Source: Micromonospora parva
GTDB taxonomy: Bacteria > Actinomycetota > Actinomycetes > Mycobacteriales > Micromonosporaceae
Length of the DNA: 64,000 nucleotides
NCBI RefSeq assembly: GCF_000718515.1
Contig: NZ_JNZS01000009.1
Span: 1-64,000, forward strand
Direction: 5' to 3'
Shown here: positions 44,323-52,489 of the stretch, one piece after another
Layout: the number at the start of each line of letters is the position of its first letter
How positions within the stretch are numbered: the first letter of the stretch is position 1
The notes under the pieces: model-generated
The model's database searches: none
Told to the model about the DNA's origin: nothing
What the model saw: only the letters and a program-made list of their open reading frames with translations
Translations under genes and position numbers: made by a program

Positions 44323-45107
44323 GCGAGCGAGCCGGGACGGGTGTGGTGAACGCGTCCGGTTTCCTGCGCGTCCTCGCCGTCGACGACGAACCGCCCGCGC
44401 TCGACGAGTTGGCGTACCACCTGCGGGCCGATCCCCGGGTGGCCCGGCTGCACACGGCCTCCGACGCCACCGAGGCGTTGCGGTTGTTGCGCGACGCCGA
44501 CGTGGACGTGGTCTTCCTGGACATCCGGATGCCCGGCCTGGACGGCATGGAACTGGCCCGGGTGCTGCGCCGCTTCGCCCGCCCACCGGCGATCGTGTTC
44601 GTCACCGCGTACGACGACGGCGCTGTGGACGCCTTCGATCTGGGCGCCACCGACTACGTGCGGAAACCGGTTCGCGCCGATCGGCTGGCCGAGTCGTTGC
44701 GCCGGGTGATCGGCTCGCGGGTGGTGCCGTCGCATCCGGCGGCGTTGGCCCGCGCGGAGGAGGACCCGACCATCCCCATCGAGTTGGCCGGCACCACCCG
44801 CATGCTGCCCCGCTCGGCGGTGCGGTGGGTGGAGGCGCAGGGCGACTACGCCCGGTTGCACACCGCGGAGGGGTCGCACCTGGTGCGGGTCTCGCTGGCC
44901 ACGCTCGCGGAGCGCTGGGCGGATGCCGGTTTTGTCCGGGTGCACCGGTCGTACCTGGTGCAGTTGAAGTTGATCGCGGAGTTGCGGCTGGTCAACTCCG
45001 GCTACGTGGTGGTGATCGACTCCACCGAGCTGCCGGTGAGCCGGCGGCACACCAGGGAGTTGAAGGACAAGCTGGTCAGGGCTGCGAAACAGGACTGGAG
45101 TCGCTGA
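44319..45107 (+). CDS. LytTR-family response regulator
   Basis: The 262-residue regulator has a receiver domain with Asp68 (VVFLDIRMPGLDG), VDDEPPALDEL acidic pocket, FVTAYDD and YVRKPV. A C-terminal LytTR DNA-binding domain (about 155-260) shows VRWVEAQGDYARLHTAEGSHLVR, FVRVHRSYLVQLKLIAELRL and LPVSRRHTRELKDKL. The GTG start overlaps the kinase stop by 4 bp (GTGA); a GTG eight codons later is an alternative. LytTR proteins bind paired direct repeats; I did not identify these before the downstream symporters. Confidence 0.93.
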   Translation: MSERAGTGVVNASGFLRVLAVDDEPPALDELAYHLRADPRVARLHTASDATEALRLLRDADVDVVFLDIRMPGLDGMELARVLRRFARPPAIVFVTAYDDGAVDAFDLGATDYVRKPVRADRLAESLRRVIGSRVVPSHPAALARAEEDPTIPIELAGTTRMLPRSAVRWVEAQGDYARLHTAEGSHLVRVSLATLAERWADAGFVRVHRSYLVQLKLIAELRLVNSGYVVVIDSTELPVSRRHTRELKDKLVRAAKQDWSR

Positions 45108-45137
45108 GCCGGGAATGAGAAGCGGCGTGCCGTACGT

Positions 45138-45157
45138 TGTACGATAGGTCGTACGAC
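45138..45157. promoter_or_regulatory. TetR-like operator candidate
   Basis: TTGTACGA-TAGG-TCGTACGA has 8-bp arms with one mismatch and overlaps a -10-like TACGAT, 16 bp upstream of the start at 45173. GTACGA/TCGTAC dyads are typical of TetR-family operators in actinomycetes. No tetR gene is adjacent. Confidence 0.45.
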
Positions 45158-45172
45158 TTCCGGGAGGCCCGC

Positions 45173-45835
45173 GTGACCGAGACCCCGTTCAACGCCGAAT
45201 CCGAGTTCGACAATCAACTCGACCGACTGGTGCAAATCGGCTATCCCGCCCTCGCCGGGCTGACCGAGAACGCCTTCCGCGACCTGGTCGCGCCACTGCG
45301 GGCCAGGGCGGTCGAGGGCACCGCCGGGCTGCCCGCCCCCACCGACGCCCGGGTGCCGTTCCTGCTGGTCATCACCCGGGACCTGATCGGGGTGCCGGAA
45401 CGGGTGGCGCTGACCACAGTGGCCGGCAAGCGCAAGCCTGGCGTCGTCGACCGCAACTACGCCGAGGACGACCTGCCCCGCTTCGACCCGATCAAGGAGT
45501 TGGAGGTGCCCGCCGGGCCGGCGTACCTGCTCTTCGACGTCGACCGGGGCGAGGAGTTCCGCAACCTGGCACCTGCCACGGCCATGGAGGGGATCACCGC
45601 CCAGGGTCGACTGCCGCTGAGCATCGACGAGGGGCTCGCCTTCATCACGCTGCACCCGGCCGCGTTGGCGAGCAACAGGTGCTTCTCGCTGGTCGGCTCC
45701 CGCTGCGGCGACAAGCGGGTGCCGGCGCTCTGGATCAGCCAGGGCGCGCCCAAGCTGGGCTGGTGCTGGTACGGCAACCCGCACACCTGGCTCGGCTCCG
45801 CCTCGGCCCGGCCGGAGCGCATCGGCCTGGACTGA
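45173..45835 (+). CDS. DUF5701-family protein
   Basis: The product has 220 residues from GTG 45173 with GGGAGG upstream; an in-frame start 36 bp earlier lies inside the operator-like dyad. The sequence EFDNQLDRLVQIGYPALAGLTENAFRDLVAPLR...VPFLLVITRDLIGVPERVALTTVAGKRKPGVVDRNYAEDDLPRFDPIKELEVPAGPAYLLFDVDRGEEFRNLAP...GRLPLSIDEGLAFITLHPAAL matches the actinobacterial DUF5701 family as I know it. Function is unknown. It is convergent with the Uma2 gene. Confidence 0.8.
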   Translation: MTETPFNAESEFDNQLDRLVQIGYPALAGLTENAFRDLVAPLRARAVEGTAGLPAPTDARVPFLLVITRDLIGVPERVALTTVAGKRKPGVVDRNYAEDDLPRFDPIKELEVPAGPAYLLFDVDRGEEFRNLAPATAMEGITAQGRLPLSIDEGLAFITLHPAALASNRCFSLVGSRCGDKRVPALWISQGAPKLGWCWYGNPHTWLGSASARPERIGLD

Positions 45836-45872
45836 CAGTCGACGCGGCGGGCGGGCGGCTCCCGGTGACGGG

Positions 45873-46424
45873 TCAGAAGATGTCGGCCAGCGGCAGGGCG
45901 AGAGGGAACGGCCGCTCGGCGCGGTAGACCTCGCCGACCGGCAGAACGACCTGCTCGCGGTAGCCGCCCGCGCCGTTCACCAGCACGGTCAGGGTCTGCT
46001 TGCGGGGCTCCACCAACCAGTAGAGCGGAATGCCGACGGCCGCGTACTCGTGACGTTTGAGGACCAGGTCGCGGCCGGCGTTACTTGGCGAGATCACCTC
46101 GACGACGAGGAGCACGTCGGCCGGGTCGAGCGCGGCGCCGCCGCTGTCCAGTGCGCTCTCCGTGGCGACGAAGAGATCAGGCACGAAGTACGACGAGCGT
46201 TTCGCGCTGACCCCGATGTCCTGACCGACGAGCACACCGGCGGGGGCCTGCCGGTCGAGGGCACGGCGGAGGCGGTTGGCGACCGCGCCATGGAAGACGT
46301 CCGCATGGGGGGACACGAGCAGGCTCCCGTCGAAGATCTCGTAGACCTGGTCGTCCTCGGGGAGGCTCTGGAGGTCGTCCACCGTCCAGGCGTCGCCCCA
46401 GCCGGGCCGGGCAGGGTTGGTCAC
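45873..46424 (-). CDS. Uma2-family (DUF820) putative endonuclease
   Basis: The product has 183 residues from GTG 46424, chosen because GGAGG then stands 7 bp away; a GTG two codons upstream is too close to it. The Uma2 fold is a PD-(D/E)XK nuclease variant, with the metal residues visible in YFVPDLFVATESAL and VLLVVEVISPSNAGRDLVLKRHEYAAVGIPLYWLV. The opening WTVDDLQSLPEDDQVYEIFDGSLLVSP is typical. These genes are numerous in actinomycetes and cyanobacteria and are associated with genome plasticity; biochemical function is not settled. Its upstream region is the DnaA-box-like cluster. Confidence 0.88.
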   Translation of the reverse strand: MTNPARPGWGDAWTVDDLQSLPEDDQVYEIFDGSLLVSPHADVFHGAVANRLRRALDRQAPAGVLVGQDIGVSAKRSSYFVPDLFVATESALDSGGAALDPADVLLVVEVISPSNAGRDLVLKRHEYAAVGIPLYWLVEPRKQTLTVLVNGAGGYREQVVLPVGEVYRAERPFPLALPLADIF

Positions 46425-46468
46425 CGTCACACCTCCTCTCTACCGGACCACCCTGACAGCTCAGTCGG

Positions 46469-46562
46469 TTGTCCACAACGAGCCTCGGGAGTTCCCACAC
46501 GCCAGCCGGGGTGATCCCCGAGTTATCCACAGGCGTGAGCGGTTCTCCACAGGTTATGCACA
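46469..46562 (+). promoter_or_regulatory. Cluster of four DnaA-box-like nonamers
   Basis: TTGTCCACA (46469-46477), TTATCCACA (46523-46531), TTCTCCACA (46543-46551) and TTATGCACA (46554-46562) all fit TTNTNCACA, in the same orientation, within 94 bp. TTGTCCACA and TTATCCACA are perfect actinobacterial and E. coli DnaA boxes. The cluster lies between the divergent Uma2 and symporter-module genes. No dnaA or dnaN is nearby, so it is not the standard oriC. Confidence 0.6.
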
Positions 46563-46593
46563 ACGCCACCCACCGATGTGCACACCGCACTGC

Positions 46594-46621
46594 TTGACAA
46601 TCGCGTACGGCCGGCGAGACT
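46594..46621 (+). promoter_or_regulatory. Candidate promoter of the first symporter module
   Basis: A perfect -35 TTGACA (46594-46599) is followed after 16 bp by a weak -10 GAGACT (46616-46621). The GTG at 46628 is 7 bp further, so the transcript would be leaderless. Confidence 0.4.
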
Positions 46622-46627
46622 GCCGGG

Positions 46628-47041
46628 GTGGCCAAGCAACTCCCGGACGTGGGGTCAGGCGCTGCGGTGCCGCCGCCCCGGCGGTCCCGGATCGTGCTGG
46701 CCGAGATCACCCGGCAGGACACCCGCGCCGAGCGGACCCGCACCGAACTGGCCCAGCAGACCCAGGTCGGCGAGGCGCTGGTCCGCGGCCTGGTCCGGGC
46801 CCAACTCGCGTTGGCGCTGCGGCTGTCCCTGGTGGTGGCCATCGGGTTGGGCGGGCTGCCCTGGCTGTTCGCGATCGCGCCCTCGCTCGGCCGGACCACC
46901 GTGGCCGGCGTCAACCTGCCCTGGCTGCTGCTCGGGGTGGCCTCCTTCCCGTTCCTGATCGCCGTGGGCTGGGCATACGTGCGGCTGGCCGAACGCAACG
47001 AGCAGGACTTCACCGACCTGGTGCAACGGCCGGAGCGCTGA
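46628..47041 (+). CDS. Small membrane protein preceding a symporter (DUF485-like position)
   Basis: The 137-residue protein has a soluble, charged N-terminus (1-60) and two transmembrane helices (LALALRLSLVVAIGLGGLPWLFAI and LPWLLLGVASFPFLIAVGWAYVRL). It ends ERNEQDFTDLV, right before the symporter gene whose GTG directly abuts its stop. DUF485 proteins with two helices precede acetate/solute symporters in many bacteria, and a clear DUF485 gene does so at 53880. This copy is more divergent but occupies the same place, so a symporter accessory role is inferred. Confidence 0.75.
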   Translation: MAKQLPDVGSGAAVPPPRRSRIVLAEITRQDTRAERTRTELAQQTQVGEALVRGLVRAQLALALRLSLVVAIGLGGLPWLFAIAPSLGRTTVAGVNLPWLLLGVASFPFLIAVGWAYVRLAERNEQDFTDLVQRPER

Positions 47042-48685
47042 GTGGGCAACGACTTCGTGGTCCCGGCCATCGTCGCGGTCACCCTGGTCACCGTCGGGAT
47101 CGGCTTCTACGGGCTGCGGTTGGCCCGGACCACGTCCGACTTCCTGGTGGCGTCCCGGGCGATCAGTCCGACGTGGAACGCCGCCGCCATCGGCGGGGAG
47201 TACCTGTCGGCGGCGAGCTTCCTGGGCATCGCCGGGCTGGTCCTCAAGTACGGCGTGGACGTGCTCTGGTACCCGGTCGGGTTCGCCGCCGGCTATCTGG
47301 CTCTGCTGCTGTTCGTGGCCGCGCCGCTGCGCCGCTCCGGCGCGTTCACCCTGCCCGACTTCTGCGAGCTGCGGCTGGGCTCACGTCGACTCCGCATCCT
47401 GGCCACCGCCTTCGTGATCTTCATCGGTTGGCTGTACCTGGTGCCGCAGCTCCAGGGCGCCGGGCTGACCCTGGCCACGGTGGCCGGCTCCCCGTACCCC
47501 CTCGGAGCCCTGCTGGTGGCCGCCGTGGTCACCGCGAACGTGGCGCTGGGCGGGATGCGCGCGATCACCTTCGTGCAGGCGTTCCAGTACTGGCTCAAGC
47601 TGACCGCACTCGCCGTACCGGTGATCTTCCTGGCGCTCCAGTGGCAGGCCGACGGCCGCCCGGCGGTGACCCCACCCGACGGGCCGACGTTCCGGGCCGC
47701 GACCACCGTCGTGGTCGAGCACCGGGCGACCCTCACCCTGCCCGACGGCGACATCCGGGAGGTACGCCCCGGCGACGAGCTGACCTTCGCCGCCGGTGAC
47801 CCGGTGCCGGCGGTGTCCGGGGCGGCCACCGACGCCAACGACTGGTTGCTGCCCAGCGCCGCCGGTGCCGACGACCGGGGCCTGTTCGCCACGTACTCGC
47901 TGATCCTGGCCACCTTCCTGGGCACCATGGGCCTGCCGCACGTGCTGGTGCGCTTCTACACCAACCCGGACGGCGCGGCGGCCCGCCGGACCACCCTGGT
48001 CGTGCTGGCCCTGGTCGGCGTCTTCTACCTGCTGCCCACCCTGTACGGGGTCCTCGGCCGGATCTACACCCCGCAACTGCTGCTCAGCGGCCAGACCGAC
48101 GCGGTGGTGGTGCTGCTACCCGGCGCGGCCCTGGGTGACGGGCTGGTCGGGCGGCTGCTCGCCGCGCTGGTCGCCGCGGGCGCGTTCGCGGCGTTCCTCT
48201 CCACCTCGTCCGGGCTGCTGACCAGCGTCGCCGGGGTGATCTCGACGGACGTGCTCGGTCGGGGCTCGGTACGCGGTTTCCGGCTCGCCACCGTCATCGC
48301 CGGCGGTGTGCCGGCGGTGCTGGCACTGCACGTCTCCGGGCTGGACGTGTCGCAGGTCGTCGGGCTGGCCTTCGCGGTCGCCGCGTCGAGCTTCTGCCCG
48401 CTGCTGGTGCTCGGCATCTGGTGGCGCGGGCTGACCGACGTGGGCGCCGCCGCGGGTGTGGTGGTCGGCGGCGGCGCGGCGATCGGCGCGGTGCTGGTCA
48501 CCGTGCTCGGCCCGCCGCTGTCCGGTTGGCCGGCCACGCTGATCGCACAGCCGGCCGCCTGGACGGTGCCACTGGCCTTCACCGTGATGGTCGCCGTGTC
48601 GATGGCGACCCGCAGGCGGGCCCCGGCCGACATCGCCGCCACCATGCTCCGCCTGCACACCCCGGAAGCCCTCCGGATGCAGTAA
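47042..48685 (+). CDS. Sodium:solute symporter (SSS family, ActP-like)
   Basis: The 547-residue protein has about thirteen transmembrane helices with SSS signatures: TTSDFLVASRAISPTWNAAAIGGEYLSAASFLGIAGL and GTMGLPHVLVRFYTNPDGAAARRT. A long extracytoplasmic loop (about 205-275: WQADGRPAVTPPDGPTFRA...GDIREVRPGDELTFAAGDPVPAVSG) is larger than in ActP and carries a beta-rich insertion. It is predicted to import a small monocarboxylate or related solute with Na+. Its GTG follows the upstream stop directly. The second module at 53880-55914 is a paralogue, so the two may differ in substrate or regulation. Confidence 0.9.
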   Translation: MGNDFVVPAIVAVTLVTVGIGFYGLRLARTTSDFLVASRAISPTWNAAAIGGEYLSAASFLGIAGLVLKYGVDVLWYPVGFAAGYLALLLFVAAPLRRSGAFTLPDFCELRLGSRRLRILATAFVIFIGWLYLVPQLQGAGLTLATVAGSPYPLGALLVAAVVTANVALGGMRAITFVQAFQYWLKLTALAVPVIFLALQWQADGRPAVTPPDGPTFRAATTVVVEHRATLTLPDGDIREVRPGDELTFAAGDPVPAVSGAATDANDWLLPSAAGADDRGLFATYSLILATFLGTMGLPHVLVRFYTNPDGAAARRTTLVVLALVGVFYLLPTLYGVLGRIYTPQLLLSGQTDAVVVLLPGAALGDGLVGRLLAALVAAGAFAAFLSTSSGLLTSVAGVISTDVLGRGSVRGFRLATVIAGGVPAVLALHVSGLDVSQVVGLAFAVAASSFCPLLVLGIWWRGLTDVGAAAGVVVGGGAAIGAVLVTVLGPPLSGWPATLIAQPAAWTVPLAFTVMVAVSMATRRRAPADIAATMLRLHTPEALRMQ

Positions 48686-48693
48686 GCGCCAGG

Positions 48694-48780
48694 ACCGCGC
48701 CGATCTTGCACTTCCGGTTGTTGATAAAGGTGGTTATGTACCTTGTGTCGGGACAGGAAACGCAAGATCGCGATGTGGTC
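48694..48780. repeat. Dispersed palindromic element, copy 2
   Basis: Left arm CGCCGATCTTGCACTTCC and right arm GGAAACGCAAGATCGCG enclose a centre with TTATGTACC and GTCGGGACAG, the same order as copy 1 at 12153-12235. It begins 9 bp after the symporter stop, again just downstream of a gene. Confidence 0.7.
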
Positions 48781-48852
48781 CGCCTCAGGGAGGATCGCGG
48801 GTCCGGCCGGCGGCGGAGGGCGTGACTGGCGATGGGCGGATAACGTCGGCGC

Positions 48853-49617
48853 ATGACTGTTGAGCACCCCGCGCTCGCACTGCGTGGCCTGGCCAAGCGG
48901 TTCGACGGCACGATCGCGGTGGCCGGCGTCGACCTGGACGTCCCCGCCGGCTCCTTCTACGGCCTGCTCGGCCCGAACGGCGCCGGCAAGACCACCACCC
49001 TGTCGATGGCGGTCGGGCTGCTGCGTCCGGATGCCGGCTCGGCCTGGGTGCTCGGCCACGACGTCTGGCAGGACCCGGTGACCGCCAAGCGGTTGCTCGG
49101 CGTGATGCCCGACGGGGTCCGGCTGTTCGACCGGCTGACCGGGGCGGAGCTGCTGGCGTACAACGGCTTGTTGCGGGGGATGGACCCGGCGGTTGTCGAC
49201 CAGCGGGCAGCCGAGCTGCTGGACGTGCTGGCGCTCGGCGACGCCGGTCGGACCCTGGTGGTGGACTACTCGGCGGGCATGAAGAAGAAGATCGGCCTGG
49301 CCTGCGCGCTGCTGCACGGCCCCCGGGTGCTGGTGTTGGACGAGCCGTTCGAGGCGGTCGACCCGGTCTCCGCGGCGCTGATCCGGGACATCCTCACCCG
49401 CTACGCGGCCGGTGGCGGCACTGTCGTGTTCTCCAGTCACGTGATGGAGGTCGTCGAGCGGCTCTGCTCGCACGTGGCGATCCTCGCCAGCGGCACCATC
49501 AAGCGGGTCGGGACGATCGACGAGGTCCGTGGCGACCGCTCGTTGGAGCAGGTCTTCGTCGAGGTGGTCGGCGGGCGCACCGCGACCGGCGAGGAGTTGT
49601 CGTGGCTCTCCCGGTGA
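48853..49617 (+). CDS. ABC transporter ATP-binding protein
   Basis: The 254-residue ATPase has Walker A GPNGAGKTT (40-48), a Q-loop-position region (LGVMPDG, lacking Gln), signature YSAGMKKKIGLA (variant of LSGGQ), Walker B VLVLDEPFEAVDP and H-loop FSSHVMEVVERL. The variant signature and missing Q are typical of bacterial ABC-2-type exporters. It overlaps the permease gene by 16 bp and energises it at the cytoplasmic face. Substrate unknown. Confidence 0.92.
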   Translation: MTVEHPALALRGLAKRFDGTIAVAGVDLDVPAGSFYGLLGPNGAGKTTTLSMAVGLLRPDAGSAWVLGHDVWQDPVTAKRLLGVMPDGVRLFDRLTGAELLAYNGLLRGMDPAVVDQRAAELLDVLALGDAGRTLVVDYSAGMKKKIGLACALLHGPRVLVLDEPFEAVDPVSAALIRDILTRYAAGGGTVVFSSHVMEVVERLCSHVAILASGTIKRVGTIDEVRGDRSLEQVFVEVVGGRTATGEELSWLSR

Positions 49618-51305
49618 GCGCTGACGCCACCCCCGCCGCGCCGGCACGGCCGGTCTCCGCCCGCCACTTCGTGCGGCTGAAGCTGCGGGTGATGGCCAAC
49701 AACTTTCGGGGCCAGGGCTGGCGGATCGCCATGTTCATCGGCGGCGCGTTGCTCGGGCTCTGGTTCGCCGCCAGCGGCTTCTTCCTTTTCGCCGCGCCCG
49801 GCCTGACCGACAACGGCCGGTACGCGGTGCTGGTCGCGGCGGCCGGCGGCGGGCTGCTGGTGCTCGGTTGGCTGCTGCTGCCACTCGTCTTCTTCGGCGT
49901 GGACGAGACACTCGACCCGGCCCGGTTCGCGCTGCTGCCACTGCCCCGGCGCACGTTGGTGACCGGCCTGTTCGTGGCGGCCCTGATCAGCGTCCCGGTG
50001 GTGGCGGTGCTGGTCGCGGCGTCCGGGCTGGTGTTGACCGCCTGGTCGCTGGGTGGCTGGTCGGCGGGGGTGGTCGCCGTCGTGGGGGTGCTCGCCGGTT
50101 TGCTGCTCTGTGTGGCCGCCAGCCGGGCGGTGACCAGCGCCTTCGCCACCATGCTGCGGTCCCGACGGGTCCGCGACCTGGCGGCCGTGCTGTTGGCGGT
50201 GGTCGCCGCGTTGCTCGGCCCGTTGCAGATCTTCGGCCTCGCCGCGCTGCGTGAGGCGGACTGGGATCGGCTGGCAGGTGTGGCGACGGTGATCGGTTGG
50301 ACGCCGCTGGGCGCGCCGTGGACCGCCGGCATCGACGTGGCCCAGGGGCGGGTGTGGGCGGCACCGGTCAAGTTGCTGATCACGGTGGTGGCGCTCGTCG
50401 CCCTGCTGGCCTGGTGGTCCCGTTCGCTGGAGTCGGCGATGGTGGGTGCGGCGAGCGCCGGTAAGGCCCCGGCACGACGAGGGGTCGACGGTGGCGCGGT
50501 CGCCCAGCTGTTTCCCCGGGTCGCCGGTTGGGCCCGCCGGGACCGGTTCGGTGCCCTGGTTGCCCGGGAGGCCCGTTACTGGTGGCGGGACGCTCGCCGC
50601 CGGGCCAACCTGATCACCATCGCGGTGGTCGGCATCTTCGTGCCAGTGATGATCAACGTTACCGGCGGGGACTTCGCGGCCGTCGGCGACGAGGGCTTCA
50701 CCGCGGCTGCCAGTGACAGCTCACCGGTCGTGGTGACCATCTCGATGGTCTTCGTGGGGGTGCTCGCGGCCGTCACCCTGGCCAACCAGTTCGGTTTCGA
50801 CGGCAGCGCGTACGCCGCGAACGTGGTGGCCGGGGTGCCCGGCCGGGTCGAGCTGCGAGCCCGGATCACGGCCTTCTCGCTGTACGTCCTGCCGATGTTG
50901 ACGGTCGTCGCGGTGGTGCTGTCGTTGCTGCTCGGTGAACCGGGTTGGATCGGGCTGACCGCCGGTGCCCTGGTCGCCACCTACGGCGTCGGGCTGGCGG
51001 TGAACTGCCTGGTCTCGGTGCTCGGGGCGTACTCGCTGCCGGAGACGAGCAACCCGTTCGCGATGAACAGCGGCGCGGGCCTGACGAAGGGGCTGCTCAC
51101 TCTGCTGGCCATGCTCGCCTCGGCGGTCGCCGCGGTGCCGATGGTGGTGGCCGCCGCGCTGCTCGGTGACGCCTGGCTCTGGCTGGCCCTACCGGTCGGC
51201 GCCGGTTACGGGCTGGGTGCGGCGCTGCTGGGCGCGTACCTGGCCGGCGACGTGCTGGACCGCCGGATGCCGGAACTGCTCGCCACCGTCACCCCGCGCC
51301 GTTAA
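49602..51305 (+). CDS. ABC transporter permease
   Basis: The 567-residue protein has about twelve transmembrane helices arranged in two halves joined by a cytoplasmic stretch (WARRDRFGALVAREARYWWRDARRRANLI). The last phrase resembles the coupling region of large ABC-2/ABC-exporter permeases. It begins inside the ATPase gene, which indicates translational coupling. The single large permease plus one ATPase suggests a homodimeric export system for lipid, peptide or drug; the substrate is not evident. Confidence 0.85.
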   Translation: MALPVSADATPAAPARPVSARHFVRLKLRVMANNFRGQGWRIAMFIGGALLGLWFAASGFFLFAAPGLTDNGRYAVLVAAAGGGLLVLGWLLLPLVFFGVDETLDPARFALLPLPRRTLVTGLFVAALISVPVVAVLVAASGLVLTAWSLGGWSAGVVAVVGVLAGLLLCVAASRAVTSAFATMLRSRRVRDLAAVLLAVVAALLGPLQIFGLAALREADWDRLAGVATVIGWTPLGAPWTAGIDVAQGRVWAAPVKLLITVVALVALLAWWSRSLESAMVGAASAGKAPARRGVDGGAVAQLFPRVAGWARRDRFGALVAREARYWWRDARRRANLITIAVVGIFVPVMINVTGGDFAAVGDEGFTAAASDSSPVVVTISMVFVGVLAAVTLANQFGFDGSAYAANVVAGVPGRVELRARITAFSLYVLPMLTVVAVVLSLLLGEPGWIGLTAGALVATYGVGLAVNCLVSVLGAYSLPETSNPFAMNSGAGLTKGLLTLLAMLASAVAAVPMVVAAALLGDAWLWLALPVGAGYGLGAALLGAYLAGDVLDRRMPELLATVTPRR

Positions 51306-51508
51306 CCGGCGCGGCGGCCCGGGGTTTGGGCGGCGTCGGCGACGAAGCCGCGCCAGGCACCCGGGGCGAAGGCGAGGATCGGGCCGGAACGGTCCTTGCT
51401 GTCCCGGACCAGCACGATGCCGGGCAAATTGTCGGCCACCTCGACGCAGGCACCGCCCGTGTCGCCGGACCTGGTCGACGTCCGCCAGCGGGGTTGAGCA
51501 ACGGTCAT
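51302..51508 (-). CDS. DUF397 small protein
   Basis: The 68-residue protein has the DUF397 pattern: PRWRTSTRSGDTGGACVEVADNLPGIVLVRDSKDRSGPILAFAPGAWRGFV. DUF397 proteins occur almost only in actinomycetes, directly beside an XRE regulator, and in some cases act as its antagonist in developmental or antibiotic control (BldB/WhiJ-type systems). Here it overlaps the XRE gene by 4 bp and the convergent ABC permease by 4 bp. Confidence 0.93.
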   Translation of the reverse strand: MTVAQPRWRTSTRSGDTGGACVEVADNLPGIVLVRDSKDRSGPILAFAPGAWRGFVADAAQTPGRRAG

Positions 51509-52290
51509 GGCGTCACCTTCAGCTTCCGGATCAGATCCAGCGAGGCGCTTGTAGAGAGTGCTTCGCCGAGCAGGCTATCCCATTTCCGACCAATCAGACG
51601 GACGACGTCCGGGTCGTCGATGACGTGCCCACGAGCGACATCCTCAACGTAGGTGACCCGTTCCCCGTCGGGCAGTTCAGCGAGCAGAAAGCCGCCGGTC
51701 AGCCCGACGTGAGCACCGGCGCCGAGTGGCACGACGTGCAGCCTGACGCTGGGCATGACGGCGAGTTCCATCAGCCGACCGAGCTGAGCGTCCAGTACCG
51801 CCGGCCCGCCGACCGGGCGGCGTAGAGCCGTCTCGTCGAGGACGAAGACGCACTGCGGCGACTCCGCCCGCTGCCACAACTGCTGTCGTTCCATCCGGAC
51901 CGTGACCAGCTCGTCCACCACCTTGGTGGGATTCAGTCCACCAGCGGAAATGACCGCGCGGGCGTAGTCCTCGGTTTGCAGGAGCCCCGGAATCAGGCAC
52001 GGCTCGAACTCGCAGAGCCTGATCGCCTGCTCCTCATGATTGCGCCATGGAACGAACCACGTCGGCAGCCGCTGGCGATCGGCAGCACGCAACAGTTCGG
52101 CGAGGAGGCCGCCGGTGGCTAGGGCCTCGTCGGCGGCGACCGCGAACTCCATTGTCGGTCGACGTCGGCCGGTCTCGATGGCCGCCACTGTGGATGGACT
52201 CCACTTGGTAAGGCTCGCCAGAGCTTCCTGGGACACCTCGGCACCGGCTCGGGCGGCCTTCAACGCCCGCACCCACATTTCGACGTTCAT
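51505..52290 (-). CDS. XRE-family regulator with DUF5753 ligand domain (WhiJ-like)
   Basis: The product has 261 residues from ATG 52290, with GAGAGGTAAGG upstream; the longer open frame to 52503 is not protein-like. N-terminal HTH is AGAEVSQEALASLTKWSPSTVAAIETGRRRPTMEFA. The DUF5753 domain (about 85-261) shows EEQAIRLCEFEPCLIPGLLQTEDYARAVI, VTVRMERQQLWQR, PQCVFVLDETALRRPVGG and MPSVRLHVVPLGAGAHVGLTGGFLLAELPDGERVTYVED. It forms the classical pair with the downstream DUF397 gene. An inverted repeat overlapping its own ribosome binding site suggests autoregulation. Confidence 0.94.
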   Translation of the reverse strand: MNVEMWVRALKAARAGAEVSQEALASLTKWSPSTVAAIETGRRRPTMEFAVAADEALATGGLLAELLRAADRQRLPTWFVPWRNHEEQAIRLCEFEPCLIPGLLQTEDYARAVISAGGLNPTKVVDELVTVRMERQQLWQRAESPQCVFVLDETALRRPVGGPAVLDAQLGRLMELAVMPSVRLHVVPLGAGAHVGLTGGFLLAELPDGERVTYVEDVARGHVIDDPDVVRLIGRKWDSLLGEALSTSASLDLIRKLKVTP

Positions 52291-52291
52291 C

Positions 52292-52308
52292 CTTACCTCT
52301 CCGGTAAG
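52292..52308. promoter_or_regulatory. Inverted repeat over the XRE ribosome binding site
   Basis: CTTACC-TCTCC-GGTAAG has perfect 6-bp arms and a 5-nt spacer, immediately upstream of the XRE start codon. It would be a natural operator for autoregulation by the XRE protein, or an RNA hairpin hiding the ribosome binding site. Confidence 0.5.
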
Positions 52309-52489
52309 TACGTGACTGCGTTGCGTAGTAATCCCTGGCATCCTCCCCTGCCCGCGCCTTTCCGTCCAGGGTGGAGAGCACGCGGCCCGGCCGGTGGAGG
52401 CGACGTCCCGGCGACTGGGTCCTGCGTTCGGGCCGCCCCGGTCATCCCCCCGATCGGGGCGGCCCTCGTCGACCGGGAGGAGATGAGCC

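Noticed and set aside
41239..44586. A 1115-codon open frame on the minus strand
   Set aside because: It runs antisense through the phosphoglycosyltransferase and LytS kinase genes, both of which have clear family motifs. Its own sequence is an Arg/Gly/His/Pro-rich composition typical of high-GC antisense frames.
48064..49647. A 527-codon minus-strand frame across the symporter end and ABC ATPase
   Set aside because: Crosses two motif-confirmed genes and the palindromic element; composition is artefactual.
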